Notes under the pieces: generated by a model | Database searches by the model: none | What the model saw: the letters and a program-made list of their open reading frames with translations, nothing else | What the model was told of the DNA's origin: nothing | Translations under genes and position numbers: made by a program | Shown: in pieces, positions 51,046 through 62,464 of the stretch | Numbering within the stretch: position 1 is the first letter of the stretch | How the letters are laid out: every line of letters begins with the position of its first letter | Assembly (NCBI RefSeq): GCF_002994745.2 | Contig: NC_037091.1 | Coordinates: 30,192,112-30,256,111, forward strand | From: Rosa chinensis | Lineage: Eukaryota > Streptophyta > Magnoliopsida > Rosales > Rosaceae | Length of the DNA stretch: 64,000 bases | Direction: 5' to 3'

Positions 51046-52386
51046 TCAAATAACAGTGGGATTGAGAGAAGCATATGCAAGCAGCTCCTTATTGGTTTCA
51101 ATTACAGCCATGTCCTCTTCTTTTAAACTCAAGAATGCTTCCATGCCTTCACCGTCTTTTGTATCAATCAACACAATTGTATTCTTGATTTTCATACCCG
51201 GAAAAGTGACCCAAGATGGCTTTCCCCATCCAAAATTGGCTTCATAAAAGCCAAACCTGCACCAACTGCTGCAGATATAGTTATTTATATCATTATTATC
51301 CATTAAATCTCCATGCTCTATAAAATTTTGGCAAATAGCATCCCCGCTAACTCCCTCGCCATATTTCACTTTAAATTCCTCAATGCTTTTCCTGATTATG
51401 GCAACTAAGCTTTGAAGAGTTGCATCACCTTCTTGTGTCTTTGCTGCAAAGACATGTCCTACAAGATTTCCCATTAAATTAGGATGCTTCAATACTTTCC
51501 TCATGTTTGCTGCTAGAAACAGCATAGCTGGCCTTGTAAAACTCAAGTTTGATCTTGATGCTTCTATTGCACATTTCCAAAGAAGTGCTGTCACTACTTC
51601 AACACGAGTTGGATTTGGAACGGTGGCACTGGTGGCTTTAGACTTGAGACGTACAATATTTGAGGCATCAAACACAAATCTCTTATTGACGCAAGCTTCA
51701 CTATTAACATATTCCCTGGAAGTTGACAATGAGTTGATGAATAAATCTTGTTGTGGGTAAAGAGATGCTGGAACACAAAATTCTGTAGCTGGAAGAGCCA
51801 CTACATCAGAGCCAAGGCACATTGCTGCCCAGCTACGGATGAATGTTCCGAGTGTAAACCCGTCCGCGATCTTGTGTGAAATGGTAATCCCAATTGCAAG
51901 TCCACCACATTCAAAGAAGTTGGCTTGGACTAATAGGAGATAGCCTGTGCTTTCAAATGTTGATTGTAGATCATTGGGGAGTAATTGACTTAGTATCCCA
52001 AAATTGTGCTTTTCCATAACCTTTGATATGGGACAATTGACACGAGTTTCAATAAATGCAGCCCCATTGTCATTGCAACAGATTGAAAGAATGTTGTTGT
52101 GGCTAAATATTTTTCCTACAAAGGGATAGAAGCGGCTGAGGGTTTTAGATAATGAAGTTTTCAGAAGCTTAGATCTTTTGGTAATCATAGAGTGGAGATG
52201 ATCAACTATATTGATCTGATGATCAGTAATACTATTGTTGGGGTAGAAGAAAAGTAGGGGGACATATAAATCTGGTAAAAGATGATCAAAAATAGAGAGG
52301 TTGGAAGTTCTAAGGTGGTGAAGAGAAGAAGATGATGGTGTAACTGTTTCCTTACTGATTACTTCGATCACTATTTCTGAACACAT
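51046..52386 (-). CDS. BAHD acyltransferase (vinorine synthase-like clade)
   Basis: Single-exon frame of 446 residues, the usual BAHD length. The start chosen is ATG 52386 (MCSEIVIEVISKETVTPSS), which fits BAHD N-termini. The frame stays open 68 codons further upstream, but that part has no family match. The catalytic HXXXD motif is HKIAD (171-175), with ADGF following as in the family. The structural DFGWG motif reads NFGWG (384-388) and is followed by KPSWV. The family transfers acyl groups from acyl-CoA to alcohols or amines in the cytosol, giving esters of alkaloids, terpenoids or volatiles. The substrate cannot be told from sequence. Decayed copies at 40.4 and 47.8 kb show a former cluster. 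A TATATAAA-like motif near 52428-52435 on this strand could be the promoter. Confidence 0.9.
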   Translation of the reverse strand: MCSEIVIEVISKETVTPSSSSLHHLRTSNLSIFDHLLPDLYVPLLFFYPNNSITDHQINIVDHLHSMITKRSKLLKTSLSKTLSRFYPFVGKIFSHNNILSICCNDNGAAFIETRVNCPISKVMEKHNFGILSQLLPNDLQSTFESTGYLLLVQANFFECGGLAIGITISHKIADGFTLGTFIRSWAAMCLGSDVVALPATEFCVPASLYPQQDLFINSLSTSREYVNSEACVNKRFVFDASNIVRLKSKATSATVPNPTRVEVVTALLWKCAIEASRSNLSFTRPAMLFLAANMRKVLKHPNLMGNLVGHVFAAKTQEGDATLQSLVAIIRKSIEEFKVKYGEGVSGDAICQNFIEHGDLMDNNDINNYICSSWCRFGFYEANFGWGKPSWVTFPGMKIKNTIVLIDTKDGEGMEAFLSLKEEDMAVIETNKELLAYASLNPTVI

Positions 52387-53325
52387 TTTGCTCCAAATGT
52401 ATATGAGTTTCTTAATAAAAAATTCATCTATATAAAGACAGATGTTGACGTAATGGAAGTCAGCTTCTCTCATCTTCTGTATGCATTTTATGACCATTAA
52501 TGGATAAGGCGTAAGGGCAGTCGCACCGGCCTTTTTTTCAAAAAAAAATAAAAAATTGTGGCCGTCGTCACTATATGCTGTTTTGCTCATTAATATTGTG
52601 CCATTTTCGTGAAGTAAGTGTGATGTGTACCTGTTTTTTGTATAATTGATTAATTTATTTTATGTTTAAATTTGAGGTTAATTATTGTGTATTCTTAATT
52701 GTTAAGTGACAAAAAAAGGAGTAATGATATACACACATTGTAATATATTTAATACACAGCTGTTCTTTTAAAAAAAAATTTAAATATGTTTTTACCCTCA
52801 TAATTACAATGATAAACTCAAAAAGAAAACAAAAAATAAAAGCTATGGACTGCCATAGATGATAGGACGACAGTGATCATCATTACTAATTGGTATTGGC
52901 TGCAGAATTTCCTCTAACCATGCAGCATCGATCGCATACAATATATGGTATGAGTGAGTCTTCATCTATCTATGAAGGTGGAGCTCCCACTTTGATTTGC
53001 AGCGGAGAGGATCGGGCATAGCATATTCTTTTTCATCATTTTCTTCCCAGTTTATGCTTTCTTGATGAAAAGATTAATGTATTGAATTTATGCATGCTTG
53101 GTAATATCATTTTCTTCCAATTTTAACCAAAGCTAGCTAACTGAGCTATAATCTACAATAGATTGGAAATATATGTATGATTAAATTTTATGTCGGCAAA
53201 TTTGGTTCTTGTTAAAAATTGAATATACATGATTTCATGTGTTTTTTTTTTTTTCTCCATGAGTAGGGGAGAAAGAGGAACTTTCACAGAGAAAATGGAA
53301 CAAGAAATTTTATGGGGCCTCTATT
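52387..53325. other. 5' flank of the BAHD gene
   Basis: AT-rich. The open frame continuing upstream to 52590 is considered fortuitous. No transposon end before 53326. Confidence 0.5.
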
Positions 53326-53334
53326 TAGAAAATA

Positions 53335-53581
53335 GGATTAATTTCAGTTTACCCCCCTGAGGTTTGGGGGTGTCATCATTTCACCCCCCAAACTCTCAAT
53401 TTCACTTTTTTACCCCCTGAACTTTCTGATTTTTGTCTTCCGTGCCCAATTTCTCATTTTCCGTCCAAATTGGACGTTAAGTCTGACTATTTGACCCACT
53501 TTGAGGCTAAAATAGTCATTTCAAGGCAAAAAAACAAAAACCCAAAACAAAAAATAAAATAAAAACATTTCTCCTTCACCG

Positions 53582-53612
<31 letters not shown>

Positions 53613-55060
53613 CGATCTGTATCTCCAAATCTATCTCTCTCTCAATACCTCCCTCACGCGCCTCGCCGCCGCCAACTCCTCCGACCCCTCCCCTTCTTCG
53701 AGTCCAGCTCCGCCTTCCTGTCCTGCTTCTCCATCTCCAAGTCCTCTGTCAACTCCCAACTCTCCCTCTCCTGCTTTTCCAAACCGTAACTCGATCCCAC
53801 ATAGTTGTGCCCCATCCTCACCAATCTTTCGAATCCCTAGCAAACAGTATAAGCTCAACAATCAAGCCATCACCAATGTTTTTGTATCTAAAACAGAAAC
53901 TACAGAATACCCTTACCAATTTCCAAAATCATTTGGGCTGAAACAACAGTTTCTTTCTTTTCCAACACTCCAAAAACGCAGAAATCCATAACCATTAACC
54001 ATCTGAATTCCTAGCAAACAATACACAATCAATGAAAAACCCTCATTCCATATTTCATCCAAACACAGGTCGAGATTCTTACCTTATTCGATTTCAGTCG
54101 AAACTGACCCAGTAGCTCATTTCTTCTCCAAAGCTTCAATTTTCCAGATTCCACAAACCTCAAATTCCAATCAGAGAGTAGTAAATTAGGGTTTTCGATT
54201 CACAATGACTCGAGGCGTTATCCAAAGGGAGAGGACGAAATTACTTAGTTAAGAAGGTCTGGGAGTTCGGCGGCTATGCACTGCGGCGGCGCGTACGGCG
54301 GGTCTTGCCGAAATTGGAGGTCGGAGTTAGAGGGTTATGCTCTTTGAGGTGATGACTTCATCCATGGTGGTCGTGTAACTCAGACATGGCTAGGAATTGA
54401 AAAACGACGACATGTAGAGTTTCGGGTTCCGGCGATGTGCATTCAGCTTTTTCCTGCATCGAAGCTTGAGGCTATGGTTCGGGATTTGCTCTCTAGGGCT
54501 TGCTGAGTCTGAAGGTGGTGTCGGTGTGGCTAGGTGATGGTCGGAAATTGATGAACGAAGAGGGGCAGTGGTGTTGCGACTGTGGTGGTCGTGTACGGTG
54601 GCTGTGGGAGATGCATGTCGACGATAAGGCTTGAGCTTGGGTCGGATTTGGGTGCTGGATCGATTGGAGGTGGCAGCGTGATGAGATGGTGGTCGAAGGA
54701 CTTGGAGATGGAGAAGCAGGAGAGGAAGGCGGAAACCCCAAACTGATTTGGGCAGATATGAGAGAGAGAGAGTGAAGGAGAGATAGATTTCGGCAGATAT
54801 GAGAGAGAGAGAGAGAGTGAAGGAGAAATGTTTTTATTTTATTTTTGTTTTGGGCTTTTGTTTTTTTTCCTTGAAATGACCATTTTAGCCTCAAAGTGGG
54901 TCAAATAGTCAGACTTAACGTTCAATTTGGACGGAAAATGAGAAATTGGGCACGGAAGACAAAAATCAGAAAGTTCAGGGGGTAAAAAAGTGAAATTGAG
55001 AGTTTAGGGGGTGAAATGATGACACCCCCAAACTTCAGGGGGGTAAACTGAAATTAATCC
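53335..55060. mobile_element. Mutator-like element, 1726 bp, perfect 9-bp TSD
   Basis: TIRs of about 240 bases start GGATTAATTTCAGTTTACCC on each side; TSD TAGAAAATA at 53326-53334 and 55061-55069. The interior (53580-54825) begins with a CT microsatellite and contains GC-rich, coding-like and untranslated-leader-like DNA without transposase. Possible captured DNA includes 53650-53790, with FESSSAFLSCFSISKSSVNS in one frame, but no family is recognised. Confidence 0.92.
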
Positions 55061-55142
55061 TAGAAAATAAGCATGTGTGAATAAAATTGACTTAGAATAA
55101 TTATTTTTTTCTTTAATAACAAAAAAGGGATATATAGGATAA

Positions 55143-56003
55143 GGGAGCTTCTATTTATACCTCTAAAATTAGTATTTGGACATCTTTGTTTTTCTAAGTA
55201 ATAGTTGACTTTGTAAACTCATGTCAAATTACCAATAAAGACATTGATAAGGGAAAAAAAAAATCTCTTCTTATCTCTACGAACAGTAATAATCTTCAAT
55301 TTGGAGAAAAATTTCTCCTCCAATGTAAACCTTAAAATATATATCGCCAAACGTTATTTAACGTTGTAGTCAAAATTTTCAGAATTTTACTTCCCTCGTA
55401 AAATGAAGGATGAACTTTCAAAAAAAAAATTTGTTTTATCCAAGAACCCGTAACTCCACCAAAGTTCTCCATCACCCATAATCCCCAGGATTCATGAGAA
55501 GTTATACCATGACCTAGGCCAAAAATAGCTACAGATTCATTCCACGCCATAAGACGCAAAACATAACTCCACATATAGGTCTCATATACAAAATCTGGAA
55601 TCAACATATTATAAAATACCTCATCACCCATATCAAACGAAATGATCACTAGCCTAATTAATATGAGGCTCCTCTTGAAGATCATAAAAATTTTGGTATT
55701 CCTTCAGTTGCTCGAGTCCATTCCTCTGTTACTCGTACATGGAGGATGAACTTCCAAAAAAAAAAAAAAATTGCTGCAATTCTAAATCTTCAAAAAATGA
55801 AGGAGGTCTAACTACTGATTTTTGAAAGTATAAATAGAATCTAATAAAAAAAAAAGGGCTTTTATTGATTTTATTGGACGATGGGCATTATAGGAAAATT
55901 AGAGAGGTGTAAATAGCAAATTGGTTATTTGTAAAAGCAAGTTGGAGGTTTATTAAGTGGGGAGGTCCAAATGCCAAATTTAGAGGTATGAATAGAAGCT
56001 CCC
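55143..56003. mobile_element. Mutator-like element, 861 bp, perfect 9-bp TSD, carrying an F-box gene fragment
   Basis: TIRs of about 50 bases start GGGAGCTTCTATTTATACCT (left) and GGGAGCTTCTATTCATACCT (right, inverted). TSD ATAGGATAA at 55134-55142 and 56004-56012. It starts only 73 bases right of the previous element's TSD. The interior is mostly a minus-strand F-box-associated domain fragment. Confidence 0.88.
55332..55685 (-). pseudogene. Captured F-box-associated (FBA) domain fragment
   Basis: The open minus-strand frame has the FBA pattern: VIISFDMGDEVFYNMLIPDF, a tract WNESVAIFGLG where LNESLALI is usual, then GLWVMENFGGVTGSWIKQ matching the IWVMKEYGVxESWTK block. The N-terminal F-box itself is missing. 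Known parents are substrate-recognition subunits of SCF ubiquitin ligases. The frame is open for 117 residues, so the capture may be recent, but it has no F-box and is classed as a fragment. Confidence 0.75.
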
Positions 56004-56012
56004 ATAGGATAA

Positions 56013-56340
56013 TATTCAGAGCGTAGATTTAATTTCCTTTCTTCTTTGAAATATTGCAATATAGTTTTTGTGTTGAAATCTTAATAAGTTGGAGTCGTGG
56101 AGATAACAACACTAGAATCTCATTAGGTGGAAACTTTATTATGATTCATATCAAAGAAGACTCATAAAGTCAATGGAGTTGGGCAAAATATTAACTCTAA
56201 CATTAACAAGGATTGATTATCGATTTGTTAGCCACAATTTTAACTCTAAAATTAACTAGAGTCAGATTAGTTAGGCAGAGTATCAACTCTTAACATTCCT
56301 ACTTAATGCAATGTTGCCTAACCCTTCTGGGAAGTTATTA
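56013..56340. other. Spacer between the F-box element and the CACTA element
   Basis: AT-rich, with two similar phrases (TTTTAACTCTAAAATTAAC and ATTAACTCTAACATTAAC). No gene. Confidence 0.4.
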
Positions 56341-56863
56341 TTTCACTACAACAATTTCTAGCATTAGTGACCAATGGAGTAGTAACAAAAACTAGCAATT
56401 TTGGTCACTAATTGTGTTTAGTGACCAAAAAAAGGTTGTCACTATAAGTCCATCACTAATTCTATATAGTGACCACTTACAATACTTGGTCACTAAAATC
56501 AAAACTTTTAGTGACCACTAGATTCTGGACACTGATAGTAATAGCGTCAGTGACCAAAGAATTGGTCACTGAAGGGGTCAAATATAGTCACTAAAAGCAT
56601 TATTTGGTTACTAAACATCAGTCGCATACCTATATTAGTGACCATTTCAACCGGCCACTAAAACATTGGTCATAAAAAAAAATTATAAATCTGCAAATAA
56701 ATGCCTTTCTAGGCCTTTTAATATTTGGTCTCCTATACATATGTAAATTAACATCACAGGTCCTTCTCAACCAAGTATTTCTCAAATTTGCAAGGCCACT
56801 ACGGAAAGGTCTATATCTGCTCAGAAAGTCACAAGAGAAGATTTGGAATAATGCAACCATGTA

Positions 56864-57480
56864 TTACCTAGGAGCAACTGATCCATGCCTCCATTCAGAT
56901 TCTAGTGAAGGAAGAACTGCTGGTTTATGCACTGCTGTACGAATCACATTAATAGCAATAGCACAATTCCGTTCCTGCGTTTCTAGATATGCACAAGATA
57001 GATCTCCAAAGGCTATTTTACCCTTGAATTTGCCTACAGCGGGATCAAGGAATGGCTCTAGCATCTCTAAAAGAAACAGTATCCTGTGTTTAAGTTCTTG
57101 AAAACAGAGAAAAGTACACAATAGAGAAGCTATTTAAGATTTCATTAACTTCACAAATAAACCAAGCTTTTGTGCACTTCTAAATCTCAACAATACCAAG
57201 AGCATATCGACAATGACATTACAAAATGTTGACATTGTAATAGCATTACTACAGAATTGATATAAGCATAGACAATATAGCCTCTACTAAGCCAAGACAA
57301 TTATCCAATGCAAAAACACATTTTATGAATGAGAAAAATGAACCAACGCAATTGCAATAAAAAACTGACAACACTATTGAATACCTTATACTTTCCCAGG
57401 ATATCATCCATATGACCAGAGATAGCCAGAATGACATATTTTATTGCAGCACGAGCACAAGGTAGGTAATGTCGAGCACC
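56864..57480 (-). pseudogene. Captured two-exon fragment of an unidentified conserved plant protein
   Basis: The upstream block (about 57480-57390) encodes ARHYLPCARAAIKYVILAIS then GHMDDILGK and stops at a GTATTC donor. The downstream block (about 57110-56864) encodes HRILFLLEMLEPFLDPAVGK, FKGKIAFGDL, then RNCAIAINVIRTAVHKPAVLP and SLESEWRHGSVAP. Helical, leucine-rich composition suggests a HEAT/ARM-like protein, but the family was not identified. The blocks are in the right order and strand for consecutive exons of one gene. They lie inside the CACTA element. Confidence 0.5.
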
Positions 57481-59647
57481 CTAACACGAGCAACATCAGT
57501 GTTTTTACGTAAGGAAAAGAAGAGCTATTACAAGAATGTTATTACAAGAAACAGATAAAGGGGAGATACAAAAATTGTAAATTATAATATTTGGTCTCCT
57601 ATACACCTGAACATTATAATGAATACTCACAAAAATTCTGTAAATTGTGAGTACTCACAAGAATTAATGTACTCAACCTTAAATTAAATGGCAATGGGTA
57701 CTGGGAATTGTGGAGAGAGTTACATTGCAACTGATTTTGAGTTGAATAGCAGAGCAACTCAGTTGTTATTCAAGTAACCTCAAAGTAGTTCAGTAATCAA
57801 GTTTTCAAACATAATTCATATGAGATACATATTTTATAAACTTCAAAGAGCTAGCTAGAACACTACTAGGAGGAAGCACACACCTTGTGTATAAGCCATC
57901 TTTAACTACAGAGCTGCTTAGTTTCTTATATAGCTCTCATACAAAGACTCCACCTCACTGACAGAAACAGCCAATTGCCAAACACAAGAACAATGAAATC
58001 TATATATGGCTCACTATGACAAAAATCAACAAAATATATTCATATAATTTGGCATACAAGATGTTTGATAAAACTCACAGGGCATTTTAGAAGCAAGAAT
58101 AGCCTGATTAAGCTCTGGTTTGAAAGGTCTTCCAATCAGCAATTCAAATTAGTCTGTTTACAACAATGCCTCATTAATATATACAATTTGAAACAGAAAA
58201 ATTAAAATAAATCAGCAAATTTCCTCCACTTACAACAAAGTGTACTAATACTTCTCAAGTCCACTTAATTCCAATGAATTCCACATAAGCACACTACCAA
58301 TCCCTATTATGATAACAAAACAAAAGAAAAAAAAAGTATTCAAACTTTTCTCAAAGAGACGAAACAAACCCATGAATATAACTAAAAAATAAATGAAGAA
58401 ATAAAGCTTCAAATTCATGTGTTGGTGGATACCTCAGATTGCAGCAAAACCTATAGCTCCTCCACCAACCACCACAAAGAGCCTTTGCCTGTGCAGATAA
58501 GATGCGGAATATATGAAGCAATAAGGTTTCTGAAAAATATAGAAAATTATACTTACTTATCTTCAAATAAGAAAGAAGACAATTTATTGGTGAATAAAAT
58601 GAACAAGCTCTGAGTCCACCCAGATAGTAGTCATATTCTTTACAACCTTTCCTGCTGAGATATTCTTTACAACCTTCAACCATCAAAACTATCAATGATA
58701 CAATTAAGCCCAGATCCAAACGAAAATACTCAGAAATAGCCTAAGGGACATCTTCAACCCAATCATTATTCAGAAACGGATAGCAACTTAGAAAATATAA
58801 CGTCACAAATAAATATCGGGGACTAAAAGTTTCATATATTCTAGCATCTCCAATGAGTCAACAAACAAATTTAAAGCCAACCATGGCTTTCATTCCGTTC
58901 TTTTGGAAAGGAAAAAATATATATAAAAAAGAACTTTGGCATTCTTAGTAAGAAACAATAAACATTCCTAAAAGCCATAATCAGATAAATATAGTATATT
59001 TTGATATTAGATTCACCTTGAAGCTCACACCTTCTCAATATTTGCTTCTCACCAATCTGAACATCAATCATCCTTAGGGTCTCTTACTGTGGCTAAATCC
59101 CCTGTTTTCAACGAATCCTGCTAAGACAAACCTTGTCAGCCGCAACTATCATATAACCTATTGCTATCTGCTAATATAATTATCAAAATAGGAGCATATA
59201 AGAATACCAGTAACCACATTTAAGTTTAGCTGTTAATGAATACCATATAAGAATAAAAAATGGTTGCTTATAAACAAAGAGTACAAAATCAATCATGGGA
59301 GCAACACTTTTTGTTATTTTCTTGTAACCAACCCAACTTTATTTAGGGGACCATGCTACTCTAATTTTGGGGACAATATAAAGACTCTAATTAGATCAAC
59401 CATGCTACTCTAATTAGATCGACCATGCTAAGTGCAGAATATTCCAGAATAAAACAAAACCCAAACAATTATTAGGGTAGATGACTGTACCCATTACACT
59501 TAGATGATAGACTTTAACTTTTATTCACATCAACTGCTCCATACTATCATGTATACTATTGGCTTCATCGTTATCATTTTAACTTAGATGAATTTAAAGA
59601 TATATTAAATACGGAACACTTAAAGTTGCATATGATTACTAAATTAC

Positions 59648-59707
59648 CTCGCTCCAGTTATTGTCATAAACTGTTGCATCTTCTCGGGTTGGCCTCTACA
59701 CAACTTG
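59648..59707 (-). pseudogene. Captured exon of a DCN1-like neddylation factor
   Basis: A 60-base exon flanked by AG and GTAATT encodes KLCRGQPEKMQQFMTITGA, matching the start of the UBA domain of plant DCN1-like proteins, where the first cullin-neddylation exon ends at the same codon phase. Only this exon is present; the PONY domain is absent. It lies inside the CACTA element. Confidence 0.62.
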
Positions 59708-60427
59708 CTTTGTCAAAAGGAAAAGAGAGAGATTATGCCTATATCAAAATTCAGGTATCTACTAAGAAACCAACACCTCTCTTAACTGAAATTACACATC
59801 TTGACTGAACTTAAAGTCTTAAACACAGCGAAAATTTAAGAACTTGTGTAAGTTCTCAACATTCCAAAAGGTCCCAGTTTTCCTCTCCCTTTTCCTTAGA
59901 TTTCTCAGCTACCAAGGAGAATGGTTAACACAATCAACAACAACAACAATCATAGCCACTAAAGTTTGAACCTTTTGCCTCATCATGACAAAAAATGTGT
60001 GCTAAAATTCACAAACCAAGTTACATCCAGAACAAACACAAAAGGAAAATTAACAAAGGAGATGAAAGGGTAAAGTTAGAGACTTTGCTACAAATTCCTA
60101 AATCCTACGCCTAAACTATTTTTTTTTCCTCTGAGTTCGAGTTCACAATGCACAGACTTCTTTAACATCAAATAGCAAAAAGTGATGCTCCCAGGCCACT
60201 TCAATGATTCAAATTGCTACTCTTAATTGATTGAACGAACCCCTTACCTAGTAGAATCATTCCAACTTCAATCAATCCTCGAATCCCTCTCAAAATCAAT
60301 GTGTTCTGCAAAATAACAACATCAAAGCTAATTCACATATAGCTAATTAGCCTAATGATCCTAATCCTAATTGAACAGTACTTAATAATGAACTAGGTAA
60401 AAAAAAAAAAAAAAAAATTAAGCACAC

Positions 60428-60502
60428 CTGCTTAACGAGACGGTAGCGAAAGTCATGAGCGCTAGGTTTGCAGAAGACAACGGAGGAAGCTCTACTACTC
60501 AT
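60428..60502 (-). pseudogene. Captured first exon of an unidentified gene
   Basis: ATG at 60502 opens MSSRASSVVFCKPSAHDFRY then RLVKQ, ending at a CAG|GTGTGC donor. The basic, Ser-rich composition could be a targeting peptide. A possible later block at 58493-58430 has RLFVVVGGGAIGFAAI followed by a stop. Parent genes are unknown. Confidence 0.4.
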
Positions 60503-61418
60503 GGCAAACCAAAACCCCTGAAATTTGACGACGGAGTGAGAAGATAGGGGAATGGAAGTTGTAAACACAAGAAGAAAATTGATCATGGAAACCCCAATAG
60601 ATCTAATGAATCAGGACCACTATGACCGCCAACAAGTTGCAGAGTTAGAGAAGGAAGATGGCTTTGAGCCAAATTGATGCTGCTCGTTGTTGATGTAGTG
60701 ATTAATGGCTGGATCTGACCATGTTATTCCTTTAATAAGAGCAAAAGCTAGGATTCAGAAACTGGGGACTAATCTGGGTAATCCCAAGTTTGGGTATTCG
60801 GCCGATCTGAGTTACCCACTCCAAGCTGGCCTCTCTCCGTTAATTCTTTGATTCTTTTGAGGGAGTCCAGATATGGCTTAGCTCTTCAGTTTTTTTTTTT
60901 CCTTTCGCTAAGGCGCTAACAATCCCGCGTCTGTGAAATTTTTAATTTAGTTCGGTCACTAACACTAGAGCCCTTGAGAGCGATTCAATTTGGTCACTAA
61001 CCAAAAAAAGTTTACTAACCAAGCGGACTGGGTCACTACTTGTCATATAGTGGTCACTAAAAATTATACAATGGGCGGGCTTACAATTTTTATTACCGCC
61101 AAATGATTTAATGACCAATGGTTTTGCTTGGTCACTAAATCTATATTATTTGTGACCACTATAATTAGGTCACTGTGAATTTGGTCACTATAGCCCAATA
61201 TTGTTGTAGTGTTTTGTAATTCATTTTTGTTCCATTAAAAAATATTAATAATAATAATAAGGTAAACAAAGTGTTGAAATAAAACAGAATTCTACTAGAA
61301 AATGTGAATTATTCAATTATACCTTATATGAAATTGTATAACATGGTAAAAGAGAGGAGTATGTAAACATAACACAATACATAGACAAGTTAATAAAGCA
61401 ATAAAACTATTTTTCGTA

Positions 61419-62407
61419 GTACTATGATATCAGTTCTAAACATTGAGATTAATTTTCTCTCACAATCGACACATTTCATCCACTTTGTCTACAAGTTGAA
61501 GTAGGGTAACGTAGTCACTATGCCTACTACTTGGAGCAGGTCGCTTTGGGGCTGAAGAGCATGACAGTTCTTCAGTTGCTGATATTCTATCTTCTTTGGA
61601 ATTTGGAGTAGTTGAAGATGTCCAGTTGTTGCCATCTATTCACTTGTGACTTCTTTGAAGAGCCACAATCTTAATTAGTTAAGCTTCCGAGTTTTATTTT
61701 GGATTGTTTGTTGAGATTGGTATGTTTGTTTTTGTTTAAGTTCATCCCCGTGTTAAAAAAAAAAAAAAAAGTTTACATGAAGAAGCTTTGATCTAGAACT
61801 TGAAGCACAGAAAATGGGTTTTATTGTTGATCAGACCTACTGCTTATAAATGGATCAATTGGTTAAGAATATGGATTAAAAACATGAGATTAAAGGCCAT
61901 AAAAACTTTTAGTTGTCAAAGAAAACGCCCATTAAAATTGGGGAAAAAAAAACCCATCTAAAACCGACCCCGAATTGAGATGAACTGAAAATTCGGTAAC
62001 CCTAAGTTTTCGGCCTAGCCCAATCTTTTTTGGTTCTTAATCCAGATTTTGGCCCAACCGATAAGTTAGGGTCGGACTCGGTTTGGGCCCAAAATCAAGT
62101 CGGCCAGACCCGTACCACCCCTAAGTTACTATGATATCAGTTCTAAACATTGAGATTCATTTTCTCTCACAATCGACACATTTCATCCACTTCGTCTGCA
62201 ACTTGAAGTGGGGTAAAGTAGTTACTATGCCTACTACTTGGAGCAAATCACCTTGGGGCTGAAGAGCATGAAAGTTCTTTGATTGCTGATATTCTATCTT
62301 CTTTGGAATTGGGAGTTGTTGAAGATGTCCAGTTGTTGCCTTCCTACTCTAAGGCTCTATTCACTTGTGACTTCTTTGAAGAACCGCGATCTTAATTAGT
62401 TAAGCTA
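61419..62407 (-). repeat. Duplicated gene-like fragment (61419-61684 and 62128-62407)
   Basis: Two direct copies of about 270 bases share ACTATGATATCAGTTCTAAAC, CTACTACTTGGAGCA and TTCACTTGTGACTTCTTTGAAG. The first copy on the minus strand keeps a frame ending SSRHSDYVTLLQLVDKVDEM then CRL stop, while the second has a stop in it. This looks like the C-terminal end of a gene, duplicated and decaying. No family was recognised. The 440 bases between contain an A-run at 61756-61771. Confidence 0.6.
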
Positions 62408-62464
62408 AACCAGAAAACAAATAGCTACTAAATTCCAGACTCAGGGATTTCAACTAACAAATTT

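Larger units (their letters stand above)
56344..61211. mobile_element. Non-autonomous CACTA (CMC/EnSpm) element, 4.87 kb, with captured exons
   Basis: The ends are CACTACAACAATTTCTAGC and, inverted, CACTACAACAATATTGGGC. The TSD is TTT (56341-56343 and 61212-61214). Both subterminal regions (56365-56650 and 60955-61195) are crowded with direct and inverted copies of TTAGTGACCAA / TTGGTCACTA, as expected of CACTA transposase-binding arrays. No transposase frame is present. The interior has several minus-strand exon-like blocks from unrelated genes. Confidence 0.92.

Noticed and set aside
52387..52590. Upstream extension of the BAHD frame by 68 codons
   Set aside because: No similarity to BAHD N-termini; the ATG at 52386 gives the normal family start and length.
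53631..53861. Gly/Glu-rich minus-strand frame
   Set aside because: It is the complement of a CT-rich stretch inside a Mutator-like element, with no family.
58351..58719. 122-codon minus-strand frame as a gene
   Set aside because: It crosses a likely splice acceptor near 58493 inside the CACTA element and mixes exon-like and intron-like DNA.
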